Positions 47,366 to 59,555 are shown, counted from the stretch's first letter. The stretch is DNA of 64,000 nucleotides from Melampsora larici-populina 98AG31 (GCF_000204055.1 NW_006768781.1:1192883-1256882), one strand, 5' to 3'. Notes: a model not told the origin generated them from the sequence alone. Made by a program: numbers and translations.

Positions 47366-50295
47366 GTGAATATGAACCCAGAAAATATCCCTACTGCTAA
47401 CGTGGGCGCACAGATTGTTACTATCTGCGAGCAAATCCACGAGCTCGGCCTCACACCCAAGAAATTTATGCACGGATTTTTTACATCCAAGCATCCTGAC
47501 TTGGTATTTCGTTGCAGACTCATCAGAGCCGGCGTGGGCTTGTCAGGTACGGTAGATATACTGCGGGGTTTTCGGGACGTGCTCATTGGGAGTCCAGAGG
47601 GTGAAGCTGGCTGGAAAGAATTTATTCTAGATGAGGTTTGTTTTTCCTCACCAGGCTATATATCCCATTATTGTTTGATGAGATAGTTGATTTTGATTTC
47701 CATGATTGACAGGCTTCGAGCATTGTTGAAGGCCAAAACATGCGAGTGGGCCCCTACCCACAGGGCGCGTATGTCAACTCGAACTCGATCAATGAAGATT
47801 TTTTTAGTCAAGAGGCTGAAGAACATCGCGAGCGTCAAGTCAGGAGCTCCATGAGCTTCTTGCACGAGCTGATTCAAAGGAAGCTACGTGTCGCATTGGA
47901 CATCCCAGATATCGCCGCCGAGGGTTTGGAAAACGTGGTGGAGGTTGATACCCAAGATATCTCCTCGAACACTGTGTCTTCTGACTCTACTCTCCTAGGT
48001 AGCTCAGCAGATGAAGGTGTGATTCAATCACTTGATAACCTTGTGTATATCCCCAAGCGGGCTGCTGGCTTAAGAGAGCACAAGCTGAGGGCGGTAAGCT
48101 ACAATTCATGTATTGACTTTTCTTTTGATATCAAAACACTAACCATGTGTTTGAATTTTTCCTAGATTCCGCTGGCCATCTGTTCAATGCTGGCTTTTGC
48201 ATGTAATAGACGCAGCAATGCAATGCAGGTGTTGAATGGAGTCACCTTTGTTGCAGGTGGTGTGAGCTGCCGCGTCCATGACTTTCTACACTCTCTGGCT
48301 CTTACCGTGTCGCGAGACACTTCGCTCAGGTTGATGGAGCATTTGCGCATCTTACAATCAAACCGTATGATGGAGATATTCAAAAAAAACCATGTCATTC
48401 GACCTTTTCTCTGTTTCGACAACATTGATATCCATTTACGCGTCCACAATACTAGAATGGAAACCGCGAGTCAGACTTTTCATGGGACCTGGGGTTTCTT
48501 TCATGTTCCTCCTCCTGCTATCTTGGAAGGCGTAGAGGCCGAGGATGTCGATTTCAAGGCATTTGAGAAGGCCATGGGTGATGCTGAAGGAAAACCAGTT
48601 GATATTTCAATGTTCATTCCCACCACTGAACAACTATCGCATTGGAAGTCTGTCATCCTAGCCCAATTAGCGACTGCATTGAAGACCTATGCTGAACACC
48701 TTCCGGGGGGTAAGACTGTGAAGCTCGCGAATTTGCAGACTCAGCCTCCACCTATTGATCCAATTGAAATGTATCAACCCAACATCTTCTTCTTACGCTT
48801 GATGGATGCACCGGATTCGTCGGCCGATGGTGTTTCTCGTGTACTGGAACAAGTTCTTGCTCAGATCGGTGTTGATGCCAAGTCGTTTGCGGAAACTCTG
48901 CTAGTTGCTGAGGGAGACGTTGGATCTAATGAGCTGGTTGAAAGCTTACGTCGCAAGCGATTTCCTTCCGGCAATCAAGCCGACTCCCTGCGCTGGCTGC
49001 TCACCGTCTTTGGGCCTGCGCATGCCACATGGAACATGTGCAAGGCTTTGAACTCAGTTCATTGGGGCGATTCGACTAACGGGCAAGATACTGGCGCATG
49101 GCGCACTGCTGAGTCTTTGGGAGGAAGTGCAAAACATCCATCACAACAAGACTTTAATAGCTTGATGATGATGACCAAAAAGATGCATGATGCATCACTT
49201 GTATTTGCATTGACGTGAGTATCTCTTTATTGCTTACATATATCTCAAGTTTCACATTTGGCCTTTTTCACACTGACAAATCGTCCCAATCTAGTGAAGT
49301 GTTGGGTTCTATTGACTCGATAGACTTATCCAACAGCGACGAGTGTGCAAGTTTCCTTGAAGAAGTTTGGAAGAGATTCTTTTCTCCCTCGGCATTCAAA
49401 TTAGCCCGCGATAACAATGATACCAATCGCCTCAACCTACTGTACCGCCTACGAGACTTCGCGACCGTGATGGAGGCTCACAATGCAACTCGGGCTGGAG
49501 ATATAGGTCGTCTTATGCTGATGTGGAAGCGGTGGTCAATAATGTCACAAGGCATCACTGGATTGATACATTATTCACGCCATCTACCTCGCATGGTGCT
49601 GTTGCTTGAACATGACCTACCAAGTAAACTCGCTCATGTAGTGAAGCACATGTTATTGATCCCCTCAAACAATCGTCAAAACCACTGGTTAGCTGTGGAT
49701 GAGTTCTTAGAAATAAATAATTGCTGGCTCAAACACGTATATAATAGTACAGTAAGTATTCTTTGTTTTTACACTTCTCAGCGTGTATTGGCTAATTTTT
49801 GGGTACTTCAGGGGAATGGGACAGATATAAACCGACTAATGTACAGATTCTCTTCAAATATCCCACTGGTGAGTCATATTTTCTTATGAGAAATTGTGAA
49901 AGAAAATGACTAGGCATTAATGATTTGCATTGGATGTTACAACTTCTTTGAATTCTTTTTACTATCAGCTCCGAGTACTTATCCAGCAGTTGAAGATTCG
50001 TTCAGGAAACAATCTATCATTCCAGAACAACCCAAACAAAGTCACAACCGAGTCGATGAAAAATTTCTTACGGTATGCCCGAAACAAACTTGCTGAAAGT
50101 TCTAATGCTCAGCAGTCCCGCCCAGTTTCAAATGTCTTTGCCGAGGGTGTTAAAGCAATGATCCGCATCACTCGTGCTGAAAAAGCCGTGGGTCAAGGTT
50201 CTCGATTTCGATGGGGCGGTCCAAACTTGGTGTTGGCAGGTGATGAAGAGGACGGTGAAGATGGGGAGGAGGATGATGATGAATCTGAGGAGTAA
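47366..50295 (+). CDS. DUF6589-type protein, 846 aa, putative transposon protein
   Basis: Exons are 47366-47635, 47713-48093, 48166-49214, 49295-49751, 49812-49868 and 49969-50295; the phases close without stops. The layout and motifs fit the DUF6589 family common in basidiomycetes, notably FLCFDNIDIHLRVHNTRMETA (about residue 297 on) followed by FHGTWGFFHVPPPAI, and the later RWLLTVFGPAHATWNMCKAL and VVKHMLLIPSNNRQNHWLAVDEFLEINNC. The family function is not established. Asp residues at DNID and in similar contexts resemble an RNase-H-fold nuclease, so a transposase role is plausible but unproven. The C-terminus is acidic (DEEDGEDGEEDDDESEE). It lies convergent with the RecQ-type gene inside the large element, and its last exon may overlap that gene's last exon in antisense. 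Intact. Confidence 0.78.
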
Positions 50296-52056
50296 CAGTC
50301 TGGCCAAGGGAAGAGCTATCACCTTGAGAGTTGAGGTTGTGCTGATGTGAATCCGACCAATCATATTCATGTTAATATGTATATACATGCTAGCAATAAA
50401 AACAACACTCACCTCTAATCCAGTTTTGGAGGGGTTAGCTCTTTTCTTTTTGGTCACCTTTTCATCTTTTTTGCCATTGGATTTGTTACCTCGTGTGCGT
50501 TTGTTGGAGCGGTTAGCTTGAGAGGCATCCTTGTCATGCTCTTTCTGCGCTTTGATGGCGGCCTTTTCAACCTTCTTCGCTGCCGCTCGTTCTTTCTCCA
50601 ATCTCGCGCCTTCAACTGATTGAGGGACCCATCGCTTGGGTTTAGAGCGCCGAGTTTTTTTGACTTTGACGCTGAGATCACCTTCTTGAGAGTCGCGAGG
50701 TAAAGAGTTTGCCTGATGAATCTTGATGCTGTCGAGTAAAACTTGGTACTGATTTTTGATGACTTCAGAACTTAAAATTTGCTCAAAGAACTTTGGTTCA
50801 TCTAAAGACCCAATGTTCTTAGCGATCTTCCAAGCCAAAGATGAAGGAAAGATATCATCGGGTGTTATATCACAAGTATCGGTGAACGTTTGATAAAATA
50901 GACCCGACAAGGCTTTCTGTAGGTCCACTAATTTTAAAGCAGGTGGATGAGTTAGAATTGGATCGTTCTTCTCAACACGCTTTGGCACCCATGAAGTAAC
51001 ACTTCCTTGACCATTTGGAACCGGAGGAACTTCGGCTAGCATCTTTGTGAGCTCGGTGAGGTTCATTGCAAGGACTTCGTCATAGTTTTCATTCGTTATG
51101 TGAGGCTGAAGAAGCCAAAGATCCTCTGCCTCCTCTGGACAGCAGTTCGAGCAGTCGCACCTACGCATTCCCTCAGCCAGCTGACGAGCTGACTCGGTCT
51201 TGAACTCAGGTTCAGCTTCATCCAAAGGTATCCATCCGTGCCTAGATAGTGAGTGATTGTGAGTAATAGTTACCAATCTTTCTGACAAAAAAGAGTGGGT
51301 TACTCACTTGAGATCTACCGCTAGTGCCACTCGAAGGCAGACTGGAGTGATCGAAATCGCATCCATGCGATCATCATCAGACATGATTTTCCGAGTCTGA
51401 AAGTCTGACAGGACCCTGGAAAGCCCCTATATACCCGCCTAATTGGGTATGTAGGAATTGGCCTTTTTGGGTAAAAATGGTCCTTATGTTCTGTGTAGGA
51501 ATTCTAAAAATTTGAAAAAAAAAGTCACACAGGAGCCTTATTTTGTATGTAGGAATATGTCAAAAAGTGTGGAAAAAAAAATTAGGTTTCTTACACATTA
51601 GGTAGGAGAGAGGGTTCTCAGGGCCACCAGCCTACCCACTTCAATACATAAGGTGAGTAGCAATGATCATCGAGTCACAATGAAACCCGATGTTATTGTG
51701 TATAGATACCAATCATGATAGTATTGAGTTCGAAGCTCAGGTAAGACAATTTTTTACACATTTTTATGTAAAAGGGTGTGGAAAAATGTCATATTATGAC
51801 AGTTGATGGTCATTGAAATCGAGATGTCTGACAGTCTGGCATGGGTCAGCAAGAAGGTTGTTTCAACCAGTTTCAACCGAGTCCAAACATTTGAAATGGC
51901 CTGAAAGTTGCTGAAACAGCTTGATTCTGCTCGATCACAACATTTTTTTTGTTTGATCTTGATAGTTTTCGTTGATATTAGACACAATTACTATATCTCG
52001 CGTTATAACAACCTTTTCCGCAATTTTTCAGCTACAACAAAGTCTAAAGTATAGAT

Positions 52057-55000
52057 ATGGATAAAACAAGCCCTTTAGATAACTCGAAACGGATCGAGAT
52101 CGACTTGACCAACGATCTAGAGGACGAAACATCCAACTGTGATCGTACCAACATATCCAAGGAGATCAAAAAAAAAGGCAAGACTAAATCAAAGGATGCA
52201 TCAAAGCAAACGGGTGCGGGTTCATCGAAAGAAGATTCTGAAAAGCCAACAACCAGCATTAGTGTTGGTCGAAAAAAGTCAGCATTCAAAGTTGAAGAGG
52301 TGATCTGTCTTTGCCCCAACAAGACTGGCAGTGTCTTATGTAGTGGATGTACATTTGAAGAACGTGGAGATGATGTATTATTGAAATGTCACTGTGGTTC
52401 GCCACCTGTGGTGATGCTTAAGCGGCGTAAAGCGAGTGCAGTGGATCACTGGAATTCAAGTACGTATACACTCTTATGCTGAGGATATCTTGAGATTCCA
52501 CTGAAGCTTTTAATCTGACTCCAGACCGATGTAAGGACTTGAGCAAAAAGCAAAGAACACAACTCCCGGTAACAAGCTTCTTTTCGAAACGGCCGGCCGA
52601 TTGGACCCCACCACCTAGACCTGAAAAGCGACCAACCATCATGGTACCTTGTGTTGGTCTTACCGATGATAGCTGGCCACGAGACTCTGAATACCGTATC
52701 ATCGATTGCATCCGCTCTAGTCCCAACATCTATCATGGTGGTCCACCTCGTCACGTTGTCTGTGAAGAACTGTTTGGTACTGCATCTGAGCAAAACCTCA
52801 ATAAAAATCAGCAATCACAACTGGCACGTACTTTACAATCGAGTGCTACTTGGATGATCAAGCGCCACGAAGGAGTTGAAGCTATTCATTCCACATCGTG
52901 CTTACGTGAGGTTCCTGAGCAGAAAGGCATTGATTTAGTTGTATGTAAAGAATGTGATAGTGTTCGCCAAGATAATTCACTACGTGCGGCAATTAGTACA
53001 AATTATGCGCAAGGAGACGACATTAAGTATACACGAAAGGCTTTCATGGAAGCCGACGGATTTCAGAGCACTCGCCGTCGGTTTTTTGAAGTCGATGATG
53101 TTACAATCACCCTAGAAAAGGCCTCAAAAGCAGAGGACGACCAATTGTTCTGGTCTAAATTTGCAGCTCATGCTCGAAATGGTGCTTTCGACGATATGGA
53201 TGCTTTCAAGGGACTTGTCAAGGCTGTCAGTATTCGAATGGAGAGGGAATCCAACGGGAAAGGCCTCACCGGAACATGTATTGAACCAGCATTCGATAAT
53301 TTCAGCACTACACTCGCTGCTATCAGCCCTCAAGGTTACAGACTCTTCATGCAGACTTATGCTGGTAGGACTACAAGAAGTCAACGCATGATACGCTCCA
53401 AGCTTGGTCTGAAGCTTGTTGATGGACTCGCCAGTGAGAACTTTGATCACGTCTTTGATCACCTTCAAAAACTTGGCTATACTGGACCTGTGGCTGTTGG
53501 AACCGATGAAACTGTTTGTGTCAAGTCGTTATGTGTTTCAAATGGAATGCTTGTGGGTGCTCAAGGAGGAAGCATTCCTTTTGAGTCAACTGATGAGCTC
53601 AAGGAGTTAGTGAGTTCTATCATCAAAGAGAACCGCATGTGTTCAAAGGTTAGTCATATGTAACTTTATGTCCCAGTTTTGTCATCTTCACTGAGCATGT
53701 CTTTGAATCAATAGATACGAGCATATACCATCCAAGTCCCTCTACCTGGTGTACCCACATATGTAGTTGCTTTAATTGCAAGTATAGACAAGCAGACAGC
53801 CAGCGATATATTAGATCTACATAAGAAATTCATCGAGCTCAGTCAGAAGGCAGGATTCAATGTCCTCTCAATTGGGTCTGATGGTGCTGCTACTGAGATT
53901 TCCGCTCAAAAGATGCTACATGATTCCGCCACCAAATACCTTGAATTCAAAGCACCAGCTCATAATCTTCACATTCAGATCCCGTTATTGGGCCAAAAAC
54001 TACACCCTGTGGTTATGGTCCAGGACCCAAAACACGCTCGAAAGACTGCTGCCAATCAATTGTTGTCTGGTGCCCGATTCATCAGCTTTGGTTGCTATCA
54101 TGTTGGAATTCCTCAACTTGCCAAAATCGTTCAAAGTGACAATTCTACGCTATACATAAAAGATGTCTTCAACACCGACAAGCAGGATGATGGCCGAGCA
54201 TATCGAGTCTTCTCCTCGGAAACACTTCAATTGGCTCTTGAACATCCGGAATGTACAGGCCTTTCAATATACCTGTTTGTATTAGGCGAGCTATGTGATT
54301 CATGGCTCAGTCGAACAGCTAATATCCCTGATCGAGTCATCTCTGCGTTCACAAGTTTTTTTTTCTTGGAAGCGTGGTATGAATATCTTGAGGATCGACA
54401 ATCTGAGACTAAAGGATTCATTTTGCTCGATAAAAATGGTATCTCACGGCAAAGCTTCAAGATCATGAAGCAGATGGCTACATCACTTCTTGCATTGATC
54501 ATCGCACATAGGGAATACTACCCAGATGTTCCTCTCATGTTTTGGAAACACGGGACCGAGGCGTGTGAACATATATTTGGTTGGATGAGGATTATTATGC
54601 CCAATTTCACTGTCTTAGACGCGCATCAAAACGCACCAAAGATTCATACAGTTGCCAAGCATATTGTAGAAGGAAAAGTAAAGATGCCAAAGTCTGAACA
54701 CATACATTCTGGTAAGTGCGAGTTATCACAATAAATATGCTATAGGCTTATCTTTGATTCTAAACTTTTCAGGCTATCAGAACGCGTTTCAGGATTTCTT
54801 TCTCAAATCTGACGAGGTTGTGTCAGGTTTGAAGTGTTTTCCAAATGACCTTCAGTTACGATCACTCATAGATATTGCAAAAACACGGGCTGCAAGCCTA
54901 ATTAAATTTGTTGGGATTGAGAAGTGTAATGTCAACCTTCCTGATGTAATCGATATACCACCTTCACCTCAACTCGATGACTCTTCAGAATCACAAGCTG

Positions 55001-56209
55001 AAGAAACTGATACCTCGATCAGTGTCACCAAGAGGTATGAGGTAACCTATGAAGTACCATTGGATGAAACTGCTATCCGAGATTCAATCTCGGAGGCAGC
55101 TCACAGTGTTGAGGATCACCAGCGACTCAAATCAGAACTGGCGGCTTTGGAATTGAACTATGAAGGCACTGAGAGACGTGAATTTTCAGCAACTCGGATC
55201 TTGATTGCAAACCTCTTGAATAAAGATGGTGGGTTTTTTTACATATAAGTCAGCAACTTGGGTCTAATATCTCTTGTATCATTTGTTCGGAATCTACATC
55301 AAAAGTATCAAATCCATGTGTCTCGAAGACCCAATCTGATTGGACAACTGAAAAAGCTGTGAGCCTGCTCAATGAATCAGAAGCTTTGGACCCCGATGTG
55401 CTTGTATCAATCCGCGAGCGTCATGATAGTGAAGCAGCAAAAGGAAAAGGTAATGAACAAAAGAAAAAAAACAACCACCAGGATCCTGTGGCTTCTGATC
55501 ACGCCGATGCAAATGGAGCCACCAAATTGGACCCTCGGACATGTAGTAAATTGGTAGCCATCATGCTGAAAAACTCTGAGCAGATGGACAAGGCTCTGGA
55601 TCGCTTACATCGATGGAACATTCATGTAAAGCTTGACCTCAATTGGATTGCAAAAAATACATCAACAACTCTCGACATCGCAACACAAACACTTTATACA
55701 AGTGGCAATGTATCAGAAGACAATCCACTTGAAGTAAACAAGTTTGTTGTGGTTATAAAAAACAATGTATGTCATCCCCTGTTTCAAATATGAAGCTGCC
55801 GACTCTGATCATTTAATGTACTCTTGATTCGTTTTAGATGCTTTTTTTGGGTAAGATCTGTGCTCTCTACATTTACCAGAATGGTAAGCACGAGTGGATC
55901 ACCAAATCGTCCACTCGATCTAAGCTCTCATATGCATCTACCCAGCTTTACATGTATAAAGGGAATCCTGGAGCGTGTAGTTTTGAAGAAAACTTTCCAA
56001 ATCGCCTCATATTCTCGCATCTTGATATAGCAGATATTCACTATGTGTTTCCCCCCACCTCATCAATGAATATTACTGAACCCGAGGCTAACACCATATG
56101 GATTCCTCAAGCTTATCGTGCTATGTTAAAGGCTATGAGCCAGAAACAGTACATCAAGGCAATTCTCGAACAACTTGCTGTTGAACACGCTAAAGCTAGA
56201 AAAAAATAA
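52057..56209 (+). CDS. D-D-E transposase-like protein of the 5.48-kb element, 1270 aa
   Basis: Exons are 52057-52459, 52525-53648, 53715-54711, 54773-55228, 55306-55766 and 55838-56209; the phases close with no stop. The N-terminus is charged and disordered, followed by a cysteine/histidine cluster, ICLCPNKTGSVLCSGC...LKCHCG (about residues 87-115), a possible zinc DNA-binding module. A central RNase-H-like core is suggested by VAVGTDETVCVKSLCV (Asp about 462), SIGSDGAATEISAQK (Asp about 565), DPKHARKTAANQLL and a late ACEHIFGWMR (Glu about 794). The D-x-n-DGA...E-x-x-FGxxR order recalls P-element/THAP9-type and related transposases. The C-terminal 450 residues are unrecognised. The gene lies wholly between the TIRs of a complete element, which supports the transposase role. 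Its codon use is less AT-biased than that of the host genes at 25-33 kb. Confidence 0.82.
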
Positions 56210-56888
56210 GCTATACTTGAATTGTAATATCTAACTTGGTTTTTATTTCTCTCCACCTTATCTAGAGATTTGATTTTGTGTTATTTCTTCAAGTTGTTTC
56301 GCTTCATCTCTCCCAAATTCAAAAAAATACCAGTCTCTTTAGTCCCTTTTCTGAAACGTTTGACTGCTCTTTTTCTACTTCTTGATATTGAATTCTCAGA
56401 CCCTGATCTCCCTCATGTGTAGAGATTCACTTTGATGTTTTTACCTGTTACAGCAGTGGACCGACTGCAGTGGCTGGCCAGGAACTGGAAACACAGTCCC
56501 TCCAGTGGCTGGCCAGGAATTGAATTACTCGTTTTTTTTAAAACTCAACTACATAACACTACATAGCTATACTACTCACTAGTCTATTTCTCTCTCAACG
56601 ACTTCAACTCTTGTGATTCTTCTACCAAATTCCCAAAAAAATATACAAGTTTTTCCGGAAAAAAAATCAAGATGTCTAATTGCTCTGAAACGCCCAAAAA
56701 CACAGATTTTGAGGGTCCTTATGCAGATGGAAGGAATATTGGGACCTTTCTCCGAAAAAAAAAATGGTCCTTTGTCAACAGGTAGGAATCCGAGTTTTTT
56801 TTGTGAAAACCGGCGAAATTTGTGTAGGTAGGAGGGGAAAATTTCGGGATTTCCATTAGGAGGGTATATCGGGGCTTTCCAGGGTCCT
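56210..56888. other. 3' region and right subterminal part of the 5.48-kb element
   Basis: No gene. A short direct repeat CAGTGGCTGGCCAGGAA occurs twice at about 56470-56515. The last 36 bp form the right TIR. Confidence 0.6.
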
Positions 56889-58584
56889 AGTCTGACGGAG
56901 TATTTTTTGCTCGTGTCCTGCGAGACTCAACTAACATGAGGCCAAGACCTCGTCGGCGATCACGTCCAGCCCGTCCAATCATTTGTATCAAATTTGCAGG
57001 ATCCTGACGGCCAACAACCACAACCCGGCGCACACGATGCCAATTCTGGCCCAGTCCCAACGCGAGGGTACAGCAGATGACTGCTAGACTTTCTTCAAGG
57101 AAGTCTTTGACAGTTTGGACCTTATCAAAAGCACCTGTGGAAGCATGGTAACGGCGACCAAATGAATTTAAGCCATCAGACGCAAGGGCTAACCGGCCAC
57201 GCGGTGCAGAAATGATTCGAAGATATTCCAGTGTTGCATTTTGTGTACCAGCGTAGATCAGCGTTGGAGGTATGGAAGCAGTGGGTACAAGTGATTCATT
57301 GGCAAAGAGTCCTCAAAGCGAGGGATTAAGCGGCCGCTTGAATGTTCGTCGAATGAGTCGGAGTTCAGGTCGGACTAGTTCCCCGTAATAAAATTGTACG
57401 TCCTCCTTTTTATACTTCAGATTTTCCATAATTGCATCGACTTGCTGCGGGGGACATGTGGCGGTCATTAAGAGCAAAGGAACGTCGTCTGTCGCCAAGA
57501 ATCGGCGGGCAAGTTTGCCATAGTGAGGTCGAAAAGCTCCTTTGTCCTGTACCTTCAGATGACTGACAGTGGTCTTTGCCTTTCCCGATTCAACCAAGCC
57601 CCATGAGTAGATCATGTGGGCCTTATCGACCACCTTCAGGATCAATCTCCTCTGGAATACCGGATTCTGCCATAACTGCTCGAATAGTTGGCTTGTGAGG
57701 AGTATCTCGGGACTCTGAAATGAGATTGAGATGTCAGTTACTTGTAATATTGGGAAACATATGCCTTTATTATACTGACAACATAAATGTAGCGATATTT
57801 TCCTTTCAATATGTCACTTATAGCTTCCTTTGAAATAGATTTCGAGGTCAAGTTGATTGCTGACTCCTGGACAAGATTCTTTTCAAGAACCTATAATTGA
57901 GCCGCATTGATTTCAGCACTTGTCCAATCAAAGAGCGGACACATCATGATCACTGACCTGGTCGTCACCGAGGGACTCCAAAGGGCAGATTATAACTACT
58001 ATGCCATCAGTATACAATTTGCAATAAAGTTCGGGTATGCGGCTCTTTCCATAACCAGTGCCGGCAATCAGGAAAGTTGTCTTCTTATTCAAGAGGCTAA
58101 CCACCACATCAATCTGGAGTGGCCGCGCAGGGCACTTGAATTTTTCTTGGAAGACCCTACGAGCCTCCAGTGCTTGTTCCGTGACACTAGCAGTACCAAG
58201 CTGGCCAATAGGGGCCGGGGTCACAGTATTGTGAGACACCCCTGAGGTGGGAGAGTCCTTGATGGCTTGAAGGGCCTTAGTCTGGCTGCGAGTTCGAGTA
58301 AGCATTTTGATATAGCTGATGGAAGTTTTGACGACAACGACAAACAATGAAGGGAGAGGCTGAAGAGAGACCTGACAAATAAGTGAAGTGGTACTTTGTG
58401 AATACTTTGGTGAGTGGTACTTTGTGAAAATTTTGGGCGCGTCAAACTGCAGTTTGGCTTTTTGTTTGGCTTTGTGGTTCGTAGATTTGTTTTTCAAATT
58501 GCCTCATTCTGCCGCCGCAGCGGTTAAATCTGACTTTAGGACATCAGATCCAGTCAACGTCTTCCATATCAAGTTCCAGCAGAG

Positions 58585-58899
58585 ATACGGAGGAGGTTGC
58601 AATTGGAACATATGTAATGGACCCTTGCCGTCATTCTTTTCTTTTGTCTCAAGGCATGTTTGTTGAGAGGAAAAATAAATAAAGAGATGTAGAGAATTTG
58701 GAGCAAATACAGCTCACTTCTCACGCGAGGATTCCGTTATAAGTGGTAAGTCCCTCGCTGGGGCTCGGGCCTTTGGCGAGGGACTTGGTTAAGTTTGCCA
58801 AAATATACTTTGCCCAGGTCGTGTATAGTTGCGAAAAAAAGTATATTCGGGCCAAAAAAACTATACACACGAAACTATGCACAGCTTTGAGTACCGTAA
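58585..58899 (-). repeat. right terminal inverted repeat of the large element
   Basis: 58585-58797 is the inverse of 44603-44815 with about two differences. The outer part (58798-58899) ends GAGTACCGTAA and matches the left outer end over its first 60 bp or so. Confidence 0.8.
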
Positions 58900-58918
58900 A
58901 TGCTTTCACTAGCTGTGA

Positions 58919-59552
58919 GAATACAAAATTGATCGTGTTTCTTTTTGTTTTTTTTCACCACGTCCATTCTCCTAAGCAACACTGGTACAGCAGCGCTTCG
59001 TCGCGCTGCAGGCGCTTCAGCGGGCTGCGCTGCCGAACCTCGCTTCACCCAAATCTGGCACTTGAGCTGCGAGACGGGCAATCGCAGCGCTATGCGCAGG
59101 AGCGCAGCTCAAAAAATCCAGAGACGGCAGCGGAACTGAAAATGCGGCTGCTTGGCTGACAAAGCTTGAGAAGCGTGGTATCTTCCACCTCGTAAACCTC
59201 GGTACTTCGGACCCGTACCGAGGAAAACGTGTACCGTATCCTCGGAGCGGCTCCGTATACAAGCGGCAGATGCATTTGAGATGTCTCAGATGCATCTGAA
59301 GCCACCCTCGCAGCGGTACAAGTTCAATCCTCCTTGCTGAACAAGGCTCAGAACTTAAACGCACACTGGAACTACACATACCAAGAGGCCTATTGTTGTG
59401 TTTCCACCCAACTGTGCCACATAAAAATGTCATAAACCCCAAAGGGACACAAGGATCACTGCTCACACATACCACACATGGCACACACGTGTGCCACACT
59501 TTCTCATAGCACTGTGACACAAATGTGACACATTTGCTACTTTGGCCCAAGA
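58919..59552. other. intergenic, GC-rich patch, no supported gene
   Basis: 58990-59115 is rich in GCGCTGC/GCAGCGC palindromes like the subterminal part of the 45.4-kb element. 59455-59540 is rich in CACAC/GTGTG. ORFs on both strands here are shadows of the repetitive sequence. Confidence 0.45.
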
Positions 59553-59555
59553 TAC

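Larger units (their letters stand above)
51410..56888 (+). mobile_element. complete TIR DNA transposon with 8-bp target duplication, 5.48 kb
   Basis: The terminal repeats begin AGGACCCTGGAAAGCCCC and match over about 36 bp with two differences (left 51410-51445, right end 56888 read inverted). The perfect 8-bp duplication AGTCTGAC lies at 51402-51409 and 56889-56896. It carries one intact multi-exon transposase gene. Near-identical ends, a perfect duplication and an open coding region indicate a recent insertion. It sits inside the helicase gene of the larger element. The 8-bp duplication and D-D-E/D pattern fit P/hAT/KDZ-like groups; the exact superfamily is unresolved. Confidence 0.92.
50413..58305 (-). 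pseudogene. RecQ-type DNA helicase, split by a transposon and carrying further lesions
   Basis: RecQ enzymes unwind DNA 3' to 5' using ATP. Pieces in reading order: 58305-57958, 57890-57780, 57714-56897, then (after the inserted element) 51409-51308 and 51241-50413; the phases close across the insertion. Motifs: Walker A AGTGYGKSRIPE; motif Ia region CPLESLGDDQ; Walker B reads VVDKAHMIYSWG where the family has DEAH; LLMTATCPP; GELVRPELRLIRRT; motif V ALGLGQNW; motif VI QMIGRAGRD. A downstream cysteine motif CDCSNCCPEEAE and a Lys-rich tail follow. Lesions are the 5.48-kb insertion within the segment after motif VI, a TGA at 57313-57315 and the E-to-K change in Walker B. The start at 58305 (MLTRTRSQTKALQAI) is the first in-frame ATG. 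A further 3' exon overlapping the DUF6589 gene is possible. Confidence 0.87.
44421..58899. mobile_element. large TIR element carrying DUF6589 and RecQ-type helicase genes, with two nested insertions, 14.5 kb
   Basis: Both ends read TTACGGTACTCAAAGCTGTG from the outside (44421 inward; 58899 inward). The ends extend into a long inverted repeat, 44603-44815 against 58585-58797, which differs at about two positions. A 3-bp direct repeat AAT can be drawn at the ends (44419-44421 and 58899-58901). The flanks are two halves of a repeat whose uninterrupted version is at 156-251. Removing the nested 5.48-kb and 1.63-kb elements leaves about 7.3 kb containing a DUF6589 gene (plus) and a RecQ-type helicase gene (minus), convergent. 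The DUF6589 protein is the only candidate transposase in the core; that is inference. A 211-bp MITE at 13114-13324 shares the ends. Confidence 0.72.

Noticed and set aside
44421..58899. simple tandem or segmental inverted duplication instead of an insertion
   Set aside because: The matching flanks at 156-251, the symmetrical ends and the MITE with the same ends favour a mobile element, although this is not proven.
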